DNA of 5,821 nucleotides from Eubacteriales Family XIII. Incertae Sedis bacterium (GCA_031287295.1 JAITTH010000021.1:1-5821); one strand, 5' to 3'; positions 1 to 5,041 are shown, counted from the first letter of the stretch. A program made the numbers and translations. Notes: generated by a model from the sequence alone, not told the origin.

Positions 1-62
1 ATTCGAACCTGCGGCCTCATGGTTGTGATCCATGCGCTCTAACCAACTGAGACTATGCCCCC
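1..62 (-). tRNA. Partial tRNA-Val (anticodon CAC), 3' end outside the window
   Basis: Read on the minus strand from 62, the sequence gives a GGGGGCA acceptor 5' strand, a D-arm with AGTTGGTTAGAGC, a perfect 5-bp anticodon stem (CATGG/CCATG) with loop ATCACAA, a 5-base variable loop, and the T-arm up to TTCGAAT. The T-stem 3' strand and the acceptor 3' strand lie beyond the window edge. With T33 in place the anticodon is CAC, which reads the valine codon GUG. Two features are odd. There is one extra base in the 5' D-stem strand (GTCTC where GCTC is usual), and position 32 is A rather than a pyrimidine. It may be a functional but divergent tRNA or a degenerating one. Isotype is by anticodon only. 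Confidence 0.8.
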
Positions 63-70
63 GCATTTGC

Positions 71-335
71 TTGTTATTTTTGTGCCTGCCTGTGTTGCTG
101 CTCGATCGTTGGTGCTCACGTACATAAAGTACGCTCCGCGCCGCCGCTCTTCGCGCGCCTTGGCAGTCGCAAAACTACCTGCGCAACTTTTGTTTGTTAT
201 TTTTGTGCCTGCCTGTGTTGCTGCTCGATCGTTGGTGCTCACGTACATAAAGTACACTCTGCGCCGCCGCTCTTCGCGCGCCTTGGCAGTCGCAAAACTA
301 CCTGCGCAATTTCTCTTTGTTATTTTTGTGCCTGC
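71..335. repeat. 123-bp tandem repeat, 2.15 copies, beside tRNA-Val
   Basis: Unit 1 (71-193) and unit 2 (194-316) are identical except for about five substitutions. The third copy stops after 19 bases (317-335). Each unit contains GTAC-ATAAA-GTAC, a short inverted repeat, and a GC-rich stretch with CGCGCC motifs. The period is exactly 41 codons, so long reading frames stay open on both strands. These frames have no ribosome-binding site, and the minus-strand one runs into the tRNA, so I do not call a gene. The array lies between the atoA 3' end and the 5' end of the minus-strand tRNA-Val. It may be part of that tRNA's transcribed leader. Function unknown. Confidence 0.92.
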
Positions 336-359
336 ACAACCTTTGAACGATATAAGCGA

Positions 360-388
360 ATAATATATCAAGTGGGCATGGAAATCAA
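360..388 (-). promoter_or_regulatory. Candidate promoter reading toward the 123-bp repeats and tRNA-Val
   Basis: On the minus strand a -35-like TTGATT (383-388) is followed after 17 bases by TATTAT (360-365), a 5/6 match to the -10 consensus. No better promoter was seen between the repeats and the tRNA. If active, transcription would start near 353 and pass through the whole tandem array before reaching the tRNA at 62, giving a leader of about 290 nt. This is motif matching only. Confidence 0.45.
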
Positions 389-402
389 GACCACTTTGGT
401 TC

Positions 403-419
403 CCAATATTTAATATTGG
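403..419. repeat. Perfect 17-bp palindrome over the atoA stop codon
   Basis: CCAATATT-T-AATATTGG is perfectly symmetric and spans the TAA stop (410-412) of atoA. As RNA it would form only a weak AT-rich hairpin with no T tract, so it is a poor intrinsic terminator. It could equally be a protein-binding site or chance. Confidence 0.4.
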
Positions 420-1069
420 ATGATGCGGATGTTGTCAGCGATTTTTAACGCCGCGTCGGTCTTTTCAAGGACTTCACGGACGTCATGCCCATCGAACATC
501 TCCGTCAGCAGAAAACCGTCCGGCGTTACCTCGATGACTGCGATGTCTGTAATGATGCGCGAGACGCAGCTTGTGGCTGTAAGTGGCAGATCGCAGCATT
601 TTTTCAGTTTTGGTTCACCACGCTTGTTCGTGTGGGTGGTCAAGACGATGACCTTTTTTGCATGTCTTGCCAAGTCCATCGCGCCACCCATTCCGGGGAT
701 GCTGCCTCCTGGAATCATCCAATTTGCAAGGTCTCCGGTCTCCGATATTTCAAGTGCACCGAGAAAAGAGATGTCAATTTTGCCTGAGCGTATGAGTGCA
801 AAAGAATCTGCGCTGTCAAAAAAAGATGCGCCGGGAATAACCGTAATCGGCTCGCCACCGGCATCGATGAGGTCCTTGTCCTCTTTCCCGATCTCTGCGC
901 GCGCGCCTGCACCAAGTACGCCGTTTTCTGCATGAGTGAATATGGTAAGCTCGCTTGAGACAAAGCTTGCGATGCGTTGCGGAATGCCAAACCCCAAATT
1001 CACAACGGCGCCATCCCACATTTCCTCCGCAGCTCTCATTGCCATCAAATCTTTCATTCCCAAGGCCAT
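410..1069 (-). CDS. atoA: Acetate/3-oxoacid CoA-transferase, beta subunit (AtoA/CtfB type)
   Basis: Class I CoA-transferases move CoA between acyl-CoA and free acids (acetate, acetoacetate, butyrate) in the cytoplasm, through a glutamyl-CoA thioester on the beta subunit. This 219-residue protein matches that subunit's length. It carries the glycine-rich GFGIP near residues 26-30, the catalytic glutamate in HAENG (Glu48), GALEISETGDLANW (104-117), and the conserved PGMGGAMDL (125-133). It overlaps atoD by 16 bases, so the two are surely cotranscribed and translationally coupled. The start is uncertain. The ATG at 1069 lies 12 bases after an AAGGAGG site. The ATG at 1057 overlaps the atoD stop as ATGA but is 24 bases from that site. 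I use 1069. The exact acid substrate cannot be read from the sequence, and no thiolase or dehydrogenase partner gene is in the window. Confidence 0.93.
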   Translation of the reverse strand: MALGMKDLMAMRAAEEMWDGAVVNLGFGIPQRIASFVSSELTIFTHAENGVLGAGARAEIGKEDKDLIDAGGEPITVIPGASFFDSADSFALIRSGKIDISFLGALEISETGDLANWMIPGGSIPGMGGAMDLARHAKKVIVLTTHTNKRGEPKLKKCCDLPLTATSCVSRIITDIAVIEVTPDGFLLTEMFDGHDVREVLEKTDAALKIADNIRIIQY

Positions 1070-1749
1070 GGCCAGTCACTCCCTCCTTGAACGATGATGT
1101 CAACGTACACACCCGGCGTAATGACCAGCTCCGGATCAATGTCGCCGATGGGGACAATTTCCTTTGCATCGACGATGGTGATGTCGGCTGCTCTTGCCAT
1201 GAGCGGATTCAGCCCGCGTGCCGTCTTGCTGAAAACAAGATTGCCAAATTCATCGGCTTTTTGCGCGAGGATTATCGCAACATCTGCCCGAAGTGCAGTT
1301 TCAAGCAGGTATTCTTTGCTGTTTAAAACGACTTTTTGTTTGCCTTCTTCGACAGTGGTTCCCATGCCAAGTTCCGTCAGAAATCCAGGTATTCCAACCC
1401 CTCCTGCGCGAATGCGTTCGGCAAGTGTGCCCTGTGGCGAAAACTCGATTTCCAATTTTCCTGCGTTATAGAGTTCCTTCGTTGCCGTCGATGCGCCGAT
1501 GTGGCTTGTGATGAGCTTTTTCACCTGACCGTTTTTGATGATATGATTCGGTCCCACAATCGGGTCTCCCGCGTCCACGGAGATTAGGGTGAGGTCTTTT
1601 ACATTTTTCTCGAGAATTTCCGATAGAAGGCGATAAGATGATCCAACGCCGACAAAGCCTGCAACCATAATGGTCATGCCATCAACGATATGCGACATTG
1701 CTTCTTCTACCGTTTTGATTTTGTCGAATTTATTTGTCAATTCAGTCAT
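1054..1749 (-). CDS. atoD: Acetate/3-oxoacid CoA-transferase, alpha subunit (AtoD/CtfA type)
   Basis: This is the alpha subunit of the class I CoA-transferase, which pairs with the AtoA product to form the active heteromer. The 231 residues align by eye with E. coli AtoD over nearly the full length. The matching blocks are DGMTIMVAGFVGVG (23-36, the nucleotide-binding-like glycine motif), KLITSHIG (78-85), PQGTLAERIRAGG (105-117), GFLTELGMGTTVEEGKQ (122-138), LRADVAII (153-160), and NPLMARAADITIVDAKE (181-197). The start is the ATG at 1749, with AGGGG seven bases upstream; the in-frame TTG just before it is less likely. The C-terminus is extended with an unusual DWPWPWE tail, encoded partly in the overlap with atoA. 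It is the first gene of the operon and reads away from the acyltransferase gene. Likely roles are butyrate formation or acetoacetate use. Confidence 0.93.
   Translation of the reverse strand: MTELTNKFDKIKTVEEAMSHIVDGMTIMVAGFVGVGSSYRLLSEILEKNVKDLTLISVDAGDPIVGPNHIIKNGQVKKLITSHIGASTATKELYNAGKLEIEFSPQGTLAERIRAGGVGIPGFLTELGMGTTVEEGKQKVVLNSKEYLLETALRADVAIILAQKADEFGNLVFSKTARGLNPLMARAADITIVDAKEIVPIGDIDPELVITPGVYVDIIVQGGSDWPWPWE
1082..1088 (-). promoter_or_regulatory. Shine-Dalgarno site for atoA inside the atoD 3' end
   Basis: AAGGAGG on the minus strand lies within the last codons of atoD. It is 12 bases from the ATG at 1069 and 24 from the ATG at 1057. An in-frame TGA lies between the site and 1069, so translation cannot begin further upstream. 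This makes 1069 the better-supported start, although the spacing is longer than optimal. Confidence 0.7.
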
Positions 1750-1851
1750 CAAGTAACCCCTATTTTGGACGAATATTCCATGAATGATATCATATTTTAT
1801 GATAGGATGTACAGGTTATATAGTCTTTCTATAGAAAAGGGGCAAGGAATT
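1750..1851. promoter_or_regulatory. Divergent intergenic control region with two perfect palindromes
   Basis: This 102-bp AT-rich gap separates divergent atoD and the acyltransferase gene, so both promoters must lie here or extend into the genes. ATGATATCAT (1784-1793) is a perfect 10-bp palindrome. It overlaps a minus-strand TATGAT (1789-1794) that could be the atoD -10. TATAGT (1819-1824) is a possible plus-strand -10 for the acyltransferase. Just after it, TTTCTATAGAAA (1826-1837) is a perfect 12-bp palindrome in the expected initial transcribed region. No convincing -35 was found for either direction. The palindromes are candidate operators; the regulator is unknown. Confidence 0.4.
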
Positions 1852-2973
1852 ATGGGAAACAAACGTCTATATTATATGGACAATTTGCGCGTGTTCGTAA
1901 TTGTTTTTGTGGTGGTGCAGCATGTTGCATCCATATACAGCGGTTTGGGTTTGGCTCTGCTCCCGGCATTGCCACCGATGCAATTGGATATCCCCTCTGT
2001 CGCAGTGTTTGGATTTTTCCTGACTTTCTGCCAAAGTTATGATATGGCATTGTTGTTCTTCCTCGCCGGATATTTCATTGAAAATAGCTACAATCGCAAA
2101 GGATTCGGACCCTTCGTAAAAGCGCGATGTTTGCAATTAATGATTCCCGCAGTTGTTACGATGGCCGTGATTACGCCGTTTCAACAGTATGTTGAGCTTG
2201 GGCAAAGATGGTTTGCCCCGGAAAAGGGTGTATTTGAATTCATAAAACAATTTGTCACGGGAAGCAATGTCATGTGGTTCGTGATGGTTCTCTTCATTTT
2301 CTCGCTCGTCTATGCACTGGTGCGAAAAATCGGTGGTAAAATTCCTCAGAAATACGACCTGAAATTGTCCGTTCCTGCCATTGTTGTGTTGATTCTCATC
2401 CTTGCGGGAAGTGCATTTGTTATCCGTTTGGCCTATCCCATCGGGACTTACATCTGGGGGCTGTCGGTCTGCTTCTTCCCTGCCTATATCGCGTTTTTTA
2501 TCATTGGTGTTGTGGCGAGTCGTGGCAACTTCTTAGATAAAATAACCTATAAATTGGGGCGTACCTGTTTGATCTGCGGTATCGTTTTGGGACTTATCGC
2601 CTGGGTTGTGATTATGTTGGTAGGTGGTGAGCTCAGCGGTGAGAGGAACTTCTTTGGTGGCATGAATCTGAGCAGCGCGCTCTTTACCGTTTGGGAGGCA
2701 ACGCTTGCGATTGTCATGTCGATTGGACTACTCGGCGTCTTCAAGGAAAAGCTCAATCATCAAGGCAAATTTGGTACGTGGATGTCGGACAATTCATTTG
2801 GTGTGTATATGTTCCATCTACAGATTCTCATCGGATTAGCGCTTTTGGCGCGTCCGCTCGATATCCAGCCGCTTGTGAAATGGGTGCTTACGACTGCTGT
2901 TGGTTTGCCACTATCTTATGCTGCTGCGCAATTTATCTTCCGGAAGATACCGTTGCTGAAGAAGATTCTATAA
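1852..2973 (+). CDS. Membrane acyltransferase, acyltransferase family 3
   Basis: This is a 373-residue polytopic membrane protein of acyltransferase family 3 (the OatA/OpgC/NodX superfamily), which transfers acetyl or other acyl groups to extracytoplasmic sugars or lipids. The N-terminus has the family pattern RLYYMDNLRVF followed by VVVQHVA, whose His24 is the expected catalytic histidine. FFLAGYF (69-75) is the next family block. About ten hydrophobic segments follow (near 13-30, 48-75, 96-112, 139-158, 172-192, 198-221, 237-257, 272-296, 316-334, 341-363), with FGVYMFHLQILI near 316-327. The frame is open further upstream, but that part overlaps atoD. The ATG at 1852 fits the family N-terminus and follows AAAAGGGG (9 bases away) and AAGGA. 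It appears monocistronic, ending at the hairpin at 3016. The acyl acceptor cannot be inferred. Confidence 0.9.
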   Translation: MGNKRLYYMDNLRVFVIVFVVVQHVASIYSGLGLALLPALPPMQLDIPSVAVFGFFLTFCQSYDMALLFFLAGYFIENSYNRKGFGPFVKARCLQLMIPAVVTMAVITPFQQYVELGQRWFAPEKGVFEFIKQFVTGSNVMWFVMVLFIFSLVYALVRKIGGKIPQKYDLKLSVPAIVVLILILAGSAFVIRLAYPIGTYIWGLSVCFFPAYIAFFIIGVVASRGNFLDKITYKLGRTCLICGIVLGLIAWVVIMLVGGELSGERNFFGGMNLSSALFTVWEATLAIVMSIGLLGVFKEKLNHQGKFGTWMSDNSFGVYMFHLQILIGLALLARPLDIQPLVKWVLTTAVGLPLSYAAAQFIFRKIPLLKKIL

Positions 2974-3015
2974 GCGAAAGGGGATACATTTTAAGACTTC
3001 AACCCCAAGACGCAC

Positions 3016-3043
3016 GAAAAGTGTTGAAATCTCAACACTTTTC
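3016..3043. terminator. Bidirectional hairpin between the acyltransferase gene and tRNA-Val
   Basis: GAAAAGTGTTGA, a 4-base loop (AATC) and TCAACACTTTTC form a perfect 12-bp stem. It lies 42 bases after the acyltransferase stop and 10 bases after the encoded CCA of the convergent minus-strand tRNA. Each arm starts or ends with an A4/T4 run, so it can act on both strands. The T tract beyond the stem is weak. Confidence 0.7.
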
Positions 3044-3053
3044 AAATAGATTT

Positions 3054-3130
3054 TGGTGGAGACAGCTGGACTCGAACCAGCGGCCCCTTGCTTGTCGAGC
3101 AAGTGATCTAACCAACTGAGCTATGCCTCC
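3054..3130 (-). tRNA. tRNA-Val (anticodon GAC), with encoded CCA
   Basis: On the minus strand this is a full 77-nt cloverleaf. It has acceptor GGAGGCA/TGTCTCC (one G-T pair), D-arm GCTC...GATC, anticodon stem CTTGC/GCAAG with 7-base loop TCGACAA, a 5-base variable loop, T-arm GCTGG/CCAGC with TTCGAGT, discriminator A and an encoded CCA. The triplet at 34-36 is GAC, which reads valine GUC, and A73, A35 and C36 fit valine identity. It has two unusual points. Position 33 is C instead of the almost universal U, and the D-stem pair 11-24 is a C-T mismatch. Reading the loop one base earlier would give CGA (Ser), but the short variable loop rules out a serine tRNA. A strong promoter precedes it. Confidence 0.85.
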
Positions 3131-3142
3131 GTAACAGAAATA

Positions 3143-3172
3143 ATCTTAGCCTACGCTGATACATTTTGTCAA
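3143..3172 (-). promoter_or_regulatory. Promoter of tRNA-Val(GAC)
   Basis: On the minus strand a perfect TTGACA (3167-3172) is followed by an 18-base spacer and TAAGAT (3143-3148), a 5/6 -10 match. Transcription would start a few bases before the tRNA 5' end at 3130. The IS30 end begins only 10 bases upstream of the -35 box. Confidence 0.8.
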
Positions 3173-3182
3173 ATATTTTGGG

Positions 3183-3204
3183 TTGAATGAAAAAGTAAGT
3201 TCCG
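3183..3204. repeat. Left terminal inverted repeat of the IS30 element
   Basis: This 22-bp end pairs with 4951-4972, with mismatches only at positions 12 and 13. Its inner 17 bases (3188-3204) are repeated directly at 3205-3221 with one change, giving TGAAAAAGTAAGTTCCG then TGAAAAAGTAAATTCCG. Confidence 0.9.
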
Positions 3205-3227
3205 TGAAAAAGTAAATTCCGGTGTGC

Positions 3228-3269
3228 AAGAGAAAAGTCCACATTTCAAGAGCTTTTCTCTTTCTTTTT
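3228..3269 (+). terminator. Terminator-like hairpin inside the left IS end
   Basis: AAGAGAAAAG (3228-3237) pairs perfectly with CTTTTCTCTT (3253-3262) around a 15-base loop. A T-rich tail (to 3269) follows on the plus strand. It would stop plus-strand transcription entering the IS from the left, that is, transcription antisense to the transposase. Confidence 0.55.
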
Positions 3270-3413
3270 GTCAGATTTCAAGGTAAAAAGGTGGTGAGAT
3301 TGGGAACGAGTCGTTTTTTTTGTATAGCAAATAGACGGAAGCCTGTGTGAATGCAAGACTAAGTTCCGCCTGAGAATATGCTCGGTTGCGGCACAATTTG
3401 TGGTATAACTTTC

Positions 3414-4721
3414 TTACAGAGTCTTAATGAGTGACGGAGTAAGTTGGACTTTTTCTGGCTTGACACCTTTAAGTCCAAGCATCACAAAGAACTCTGTGGG
3501 TAACAGCTTGAGGCTCAGTCCCATTGGCGTTTCGCCGCCAAGACTGGGCCTCGCTGTTGAATTGATGTGGTTCATAATCAAGATGACCTTTTCATCAGTC
3601 AAATTTTCAAAGGATGTGCCCTTTGGGAGGATATACCTAAGATACTCATGGTTCTTTTCAATCCGCCCTTTCTGGTAGGATGCGTTGGCATCACAGAAAA
3701 AGATCTCGGAGAGAAGCTCCCCATGCTCATCTGTTAGGTAGTCCTGCCAATTCATGAATTCTGAGCCGTTGTCAGTAAGAAATAACGGGAAGATTTCTTT
3801 AAAGGTTTCGCTGCCCAAATCTTTTATGAGCTTGTCGAATACAGCTTTAACAGAGTCCTGGCTTTTGTCGGGCATGAGGAAGACGAGCATCAAATTCAGC
3901 CATCTGAAAAGCATGGTGAGTAGAACATTGCTGCTTGCAGACTGTGCTCCAATTACGGTATCCATTTCCACAATGCGAACATCGGGATTGAGCGCCATGA
4001 ATCTACCGAAGTCCGAGAATGTGCGTCCAATACGGTAGGCTCTATCCTTGGCGGGTTGTTTATGCTTTTTCCTTGGCTTGTATCTAACCTTACGTGCCAA
4101 ATCATGGCTTTTGACGCTGAGAACATGGTTTGCGACATGGTTGTAGAGTGTTCTTTTGCAAAAGGGGATTTCGTGCCCCCTATACGCGTAGATATGAGAA
4201 ATGGGTTGACCGGCTTTGATGAGAGGAGAGAGGAGCGCATCAACCTTGTACAGCTCTTCCTGATCAAGATTGATGCCTGCTCTTGCAGAAACAAGCTCTT
4301 CTCGGTATTCATCGTAAGAAATTTGAGCTCTGTAGTAATATTTGTCTCGTCTGCAACCGCCTTTCTTTTCACAAGCATTACAGACATAGGGAGCTCTCAT
4401 AACAGTAGGGCAACTACGTCTTTCAAAGTGTGCACACTTTCTGAAGCAATTGCACTTTGCCTTACGTTTACACAAAACCTCACATTGATTTTTACACATA
4501 TTCTTCCGATTGCAATCCCTGACATGAGAACAAGGATTTTCGACACCAAAAAGCGACTTCTCTTTCCAAATCCGGTGCTTACGAATTTCTTTCGATATCG
4601 TCGTTGGATCTTTACAAAGAAGCCTGCCAATCTCCGTGAAGGACAGCCCCTTGGTGAGCGATGTCTCAATCATAGTTCTATCCGATAACGTTAAATGTGT
4701 TCCATTCGGTTGTTTTTTCAC
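3414..4721 (-). CDS. IS30-family transposase, long cysteine-rich form
   Basis: This is a DDE transposase that cuts and joins the ends of its own element. From the GTG at 4721 it is 435 residues, longer than the roughly 380 of classic IS30. Near residues 10-50 is a helix-turn-helix region (LTLSDRTMIE, then GLSFTEIGRLL and TTISKEIRKH). Residues 64-123 hold about twelve cysteines in zinc-finger-like spacing. The catalytic core shows VEMDTVIG (Asp254), LFLTDNGSEF (Asp317) and YQKGRIEKNHEYLRY (Glu355), followed by LPKGTSFENLTDEKV and NHINSTARPSLGGETP, as in long IS30 transposases. The GTG start follows AAGGAG with a 6-base spacer. The frame stays open upstream to 4826, but that would begin before the TATAAT at 4773-4778. 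No frameshift or stop interrupts it. Confidence 0.93.
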   Translation of the reverse strand: MKKQPNGTHLTLSDRTMIETSLTKGLSFTEIGRLLCKDPTTISKEIRKHRIWKEKSLFGVENPCSHVRDCNRKNMCKNQCEVLCKRKAKCNCFRKCAHFERRSCPTVMRAPYVCNACEKKGGCRRDKYYYRAQISYDEYREELVSARAGINLDQEELYKVDALLSPLIKAGQPISHIYAYRGHEIPFCKRTLYNHVANHVLSVKSHDLARKVRYKPRKKHKQPAKDRAYRIGRTFSDFGRFMALNPDVRIVEMDTVIGAQSASSNVLLTMLFRWLNLMLVFLMPDKSQDSVKAVFDKLIKDLGSETFKEIFPLFLTDNGSEFMNWQDYLTDEHGELLSEIFFCDANASYQKGRIEKNHEYLRYILPKGTSFENLTDEKVILIMNHINSTARPSLGGETPMGLSLKLLPTEFFVMLGLKGVKPEKVQLTPSLIKTL

Positions 4722-4772
4722 TTTACTCTCCTTCCGTTTGCGCCGACAACCGAAGCATGGATATGTAAGGTA

Positions 4773-4778
4773 ATTATA
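4773..4778 (-). promoter_or_regulatory. Candidate -10 box of the transposase promoter
   Basis: A perfect TATAAT on the minus strand lies about 50 bases upstream of the GTG start. No convincing -35 box was found at 16-18 bases. The palindromic GCACGAGTGC lies where it would be. Weak promoters are usual for transposases. Confidence 0.45.
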
Positions 4779-4829
4779 TAGAAGCAAAGGCACGAGTGCA
4801 GTGAGTGGTTTCCTTTCAAAGGGCAAGGA

Positions 4830-4901
4830 GCGGGAGGCTATGCCTCCCGTCCAATCTGAAATGGGAGCTCCGCTCCCAAACCCACGCTGGGGAAACCCCA
4901 G
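4830..4901. repeat. Array of three short GC-rich hairpins upstream of the transposase
   Basis: Three consecutive perfect stems each have a 3-base loop: CGGGAGGC-TAT-GCCTCCCG (4831-4849), TGGGAGC-TCC-GCTCCCA (4862-4878), and CTGGGG-AAA-CCCCAG (4887-4901). They lie between the right IS end and the candidate transposase promoter. Such structures could block transcription or translation entering from outside, as known for 5' structures of some other IS elements, but that role is an inference here. Confidence 0.75.
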
Positions 4902-4906
4902 ACCCC

Positions 4907-4934
4907 GGCGGAACTTAGTGCAATACTAAGTTCC
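4907..4934. repeat. Subterminal inverted repeat in the right IS end
   Basis: GGAACTTAGT (4910-4919) and ACTAAGTTCC (4925-4934) form a perfect 10-bp hairpin with loop GCAAT. GGCGGAACTTAGT (4907-4919) is also the exact reverse complement of 3358-3370 in the left end. These copies belong to a family of AAGTTCCG-type motifs scattered in both ends, possibly transposase-binding sites. Confidence 0.7.
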
Positions 4935-4950
4935 ACTTACACGCGCCAAC

Positions 4951-4972
4951 CGGAACTTAACTTTTCATTCAA
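4951..4972. repeat. Right terminal inverted repeat of the IS30 element
   Basis: This is the partner of 3183-3204, matching at 20 of 22 positions in inverted orientation. The GGG at 4973-4975 directly follows it and equals the GGG before the left end. Confidence 0.9.
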
Positions 4973-5000
4973 GGGCAACGATTCCTGTCAATACGAAACC

Positions 5001-5029
5001 TTGTCTGCAAAGATTCAATCGAGTATAAT
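5001..5029 (+). promoter_or_regulatory. Promoter of tRNA-Arg(CCT)
   Basis: TTGTCT (5001-5006, 4/6 match) is followed after exactly 17 bases by a perfect TATAAT (5024-5029). The predicted start near 5036 lies just before the tRNA at 5042. The IS30 end lies 28 bases upstream of the -35 box, so the promoter is intact. Confidence 0.8.
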
Positions 5030-5041
5030 AAGGAACGATAA

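Larger units (their letters stand above)
3183..4972 (-). mobile_element. Complete IS30-family insertion sequence, 1790 bp
   Basis: Terminal inverted repeats of 22 bp lie at 3183-3204 and 4951-4972. They match at 20 of 22 positions and begin TTGAATGAAAA at the outer edges. GGG flanks both ends (3180-3182 and 4973-4975), consistent with the 2-3 bp target duplications of IS30 elements. One transposase gene (3414-4721) occupies the minus strand. About 230 bp (left) and 250 bp (right) of noncoding sequence hold repeated AAGTTCCG-type motifs and several hairpins, which is more than a typical compact IS30 copy of 1.0-1.3 kb. The gene is intact, so the element may still be active. It separates the promoters of two divergent tRNA genes. 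Confidence 0.9.

Noticed and set aside
71..335. CRISPR array
   Set aside because: The 123-bp units are contiguous, with no short repeats separated by unique spacers and no cas genes nearby.
39..371. Open reading frames of 102-110 codons on both strands across the 123-bp repeats
   Set aside because: They exist because the repeat period is divisible by three. There is no ribosome-binding site, the frames overlap on both strands, and the minus-strand frame ends inside the tRNA.
1690..1851. Longer N-terminus for the acyltransferase, starting at 1690
   Set aside because: It would overlap atoD on the other strand and add residues unlike the family. The ATG at 1852 has a ribosome-binding site and the typical family start.
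2691..3119. Plus-strand frame overlapping the acyltransferase 3' end and tRNA-Val
   Set aside because: It is a shadow of the acyltransferase in another frame, running through a terminator and into a tRNA on the opposite strand.
3054..3130. Reading the tRNA as tRNA-Ser with anticodon CGA
   Set aside because: This needs a shifted anticodon loop, and serine tRNAs have a long variable arm, whereas this one has only five bases.
3380..3412. Plus-strand promoter with TATAAC near 3400
   Set aside because: The nearest -35-like element is at the wrong spacing, and nothing coding on the plus strand follows it.
4056..4688. 210-codon plus-strand frame opposite the transposase
   Set aside because: It is an antisense shadow of a well-supported DDE transposase, with no ribosome-binding site or recognisable domain.
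4722..4826. Longer transposase starting at 4826
   Set aside because: The extension lies upstream of the TATAAT at 4773-4778 and lacks a ribosome-binding site. The GTG at 4721 has AAGGAG at ideal spacing, and the family domain begins just after it.
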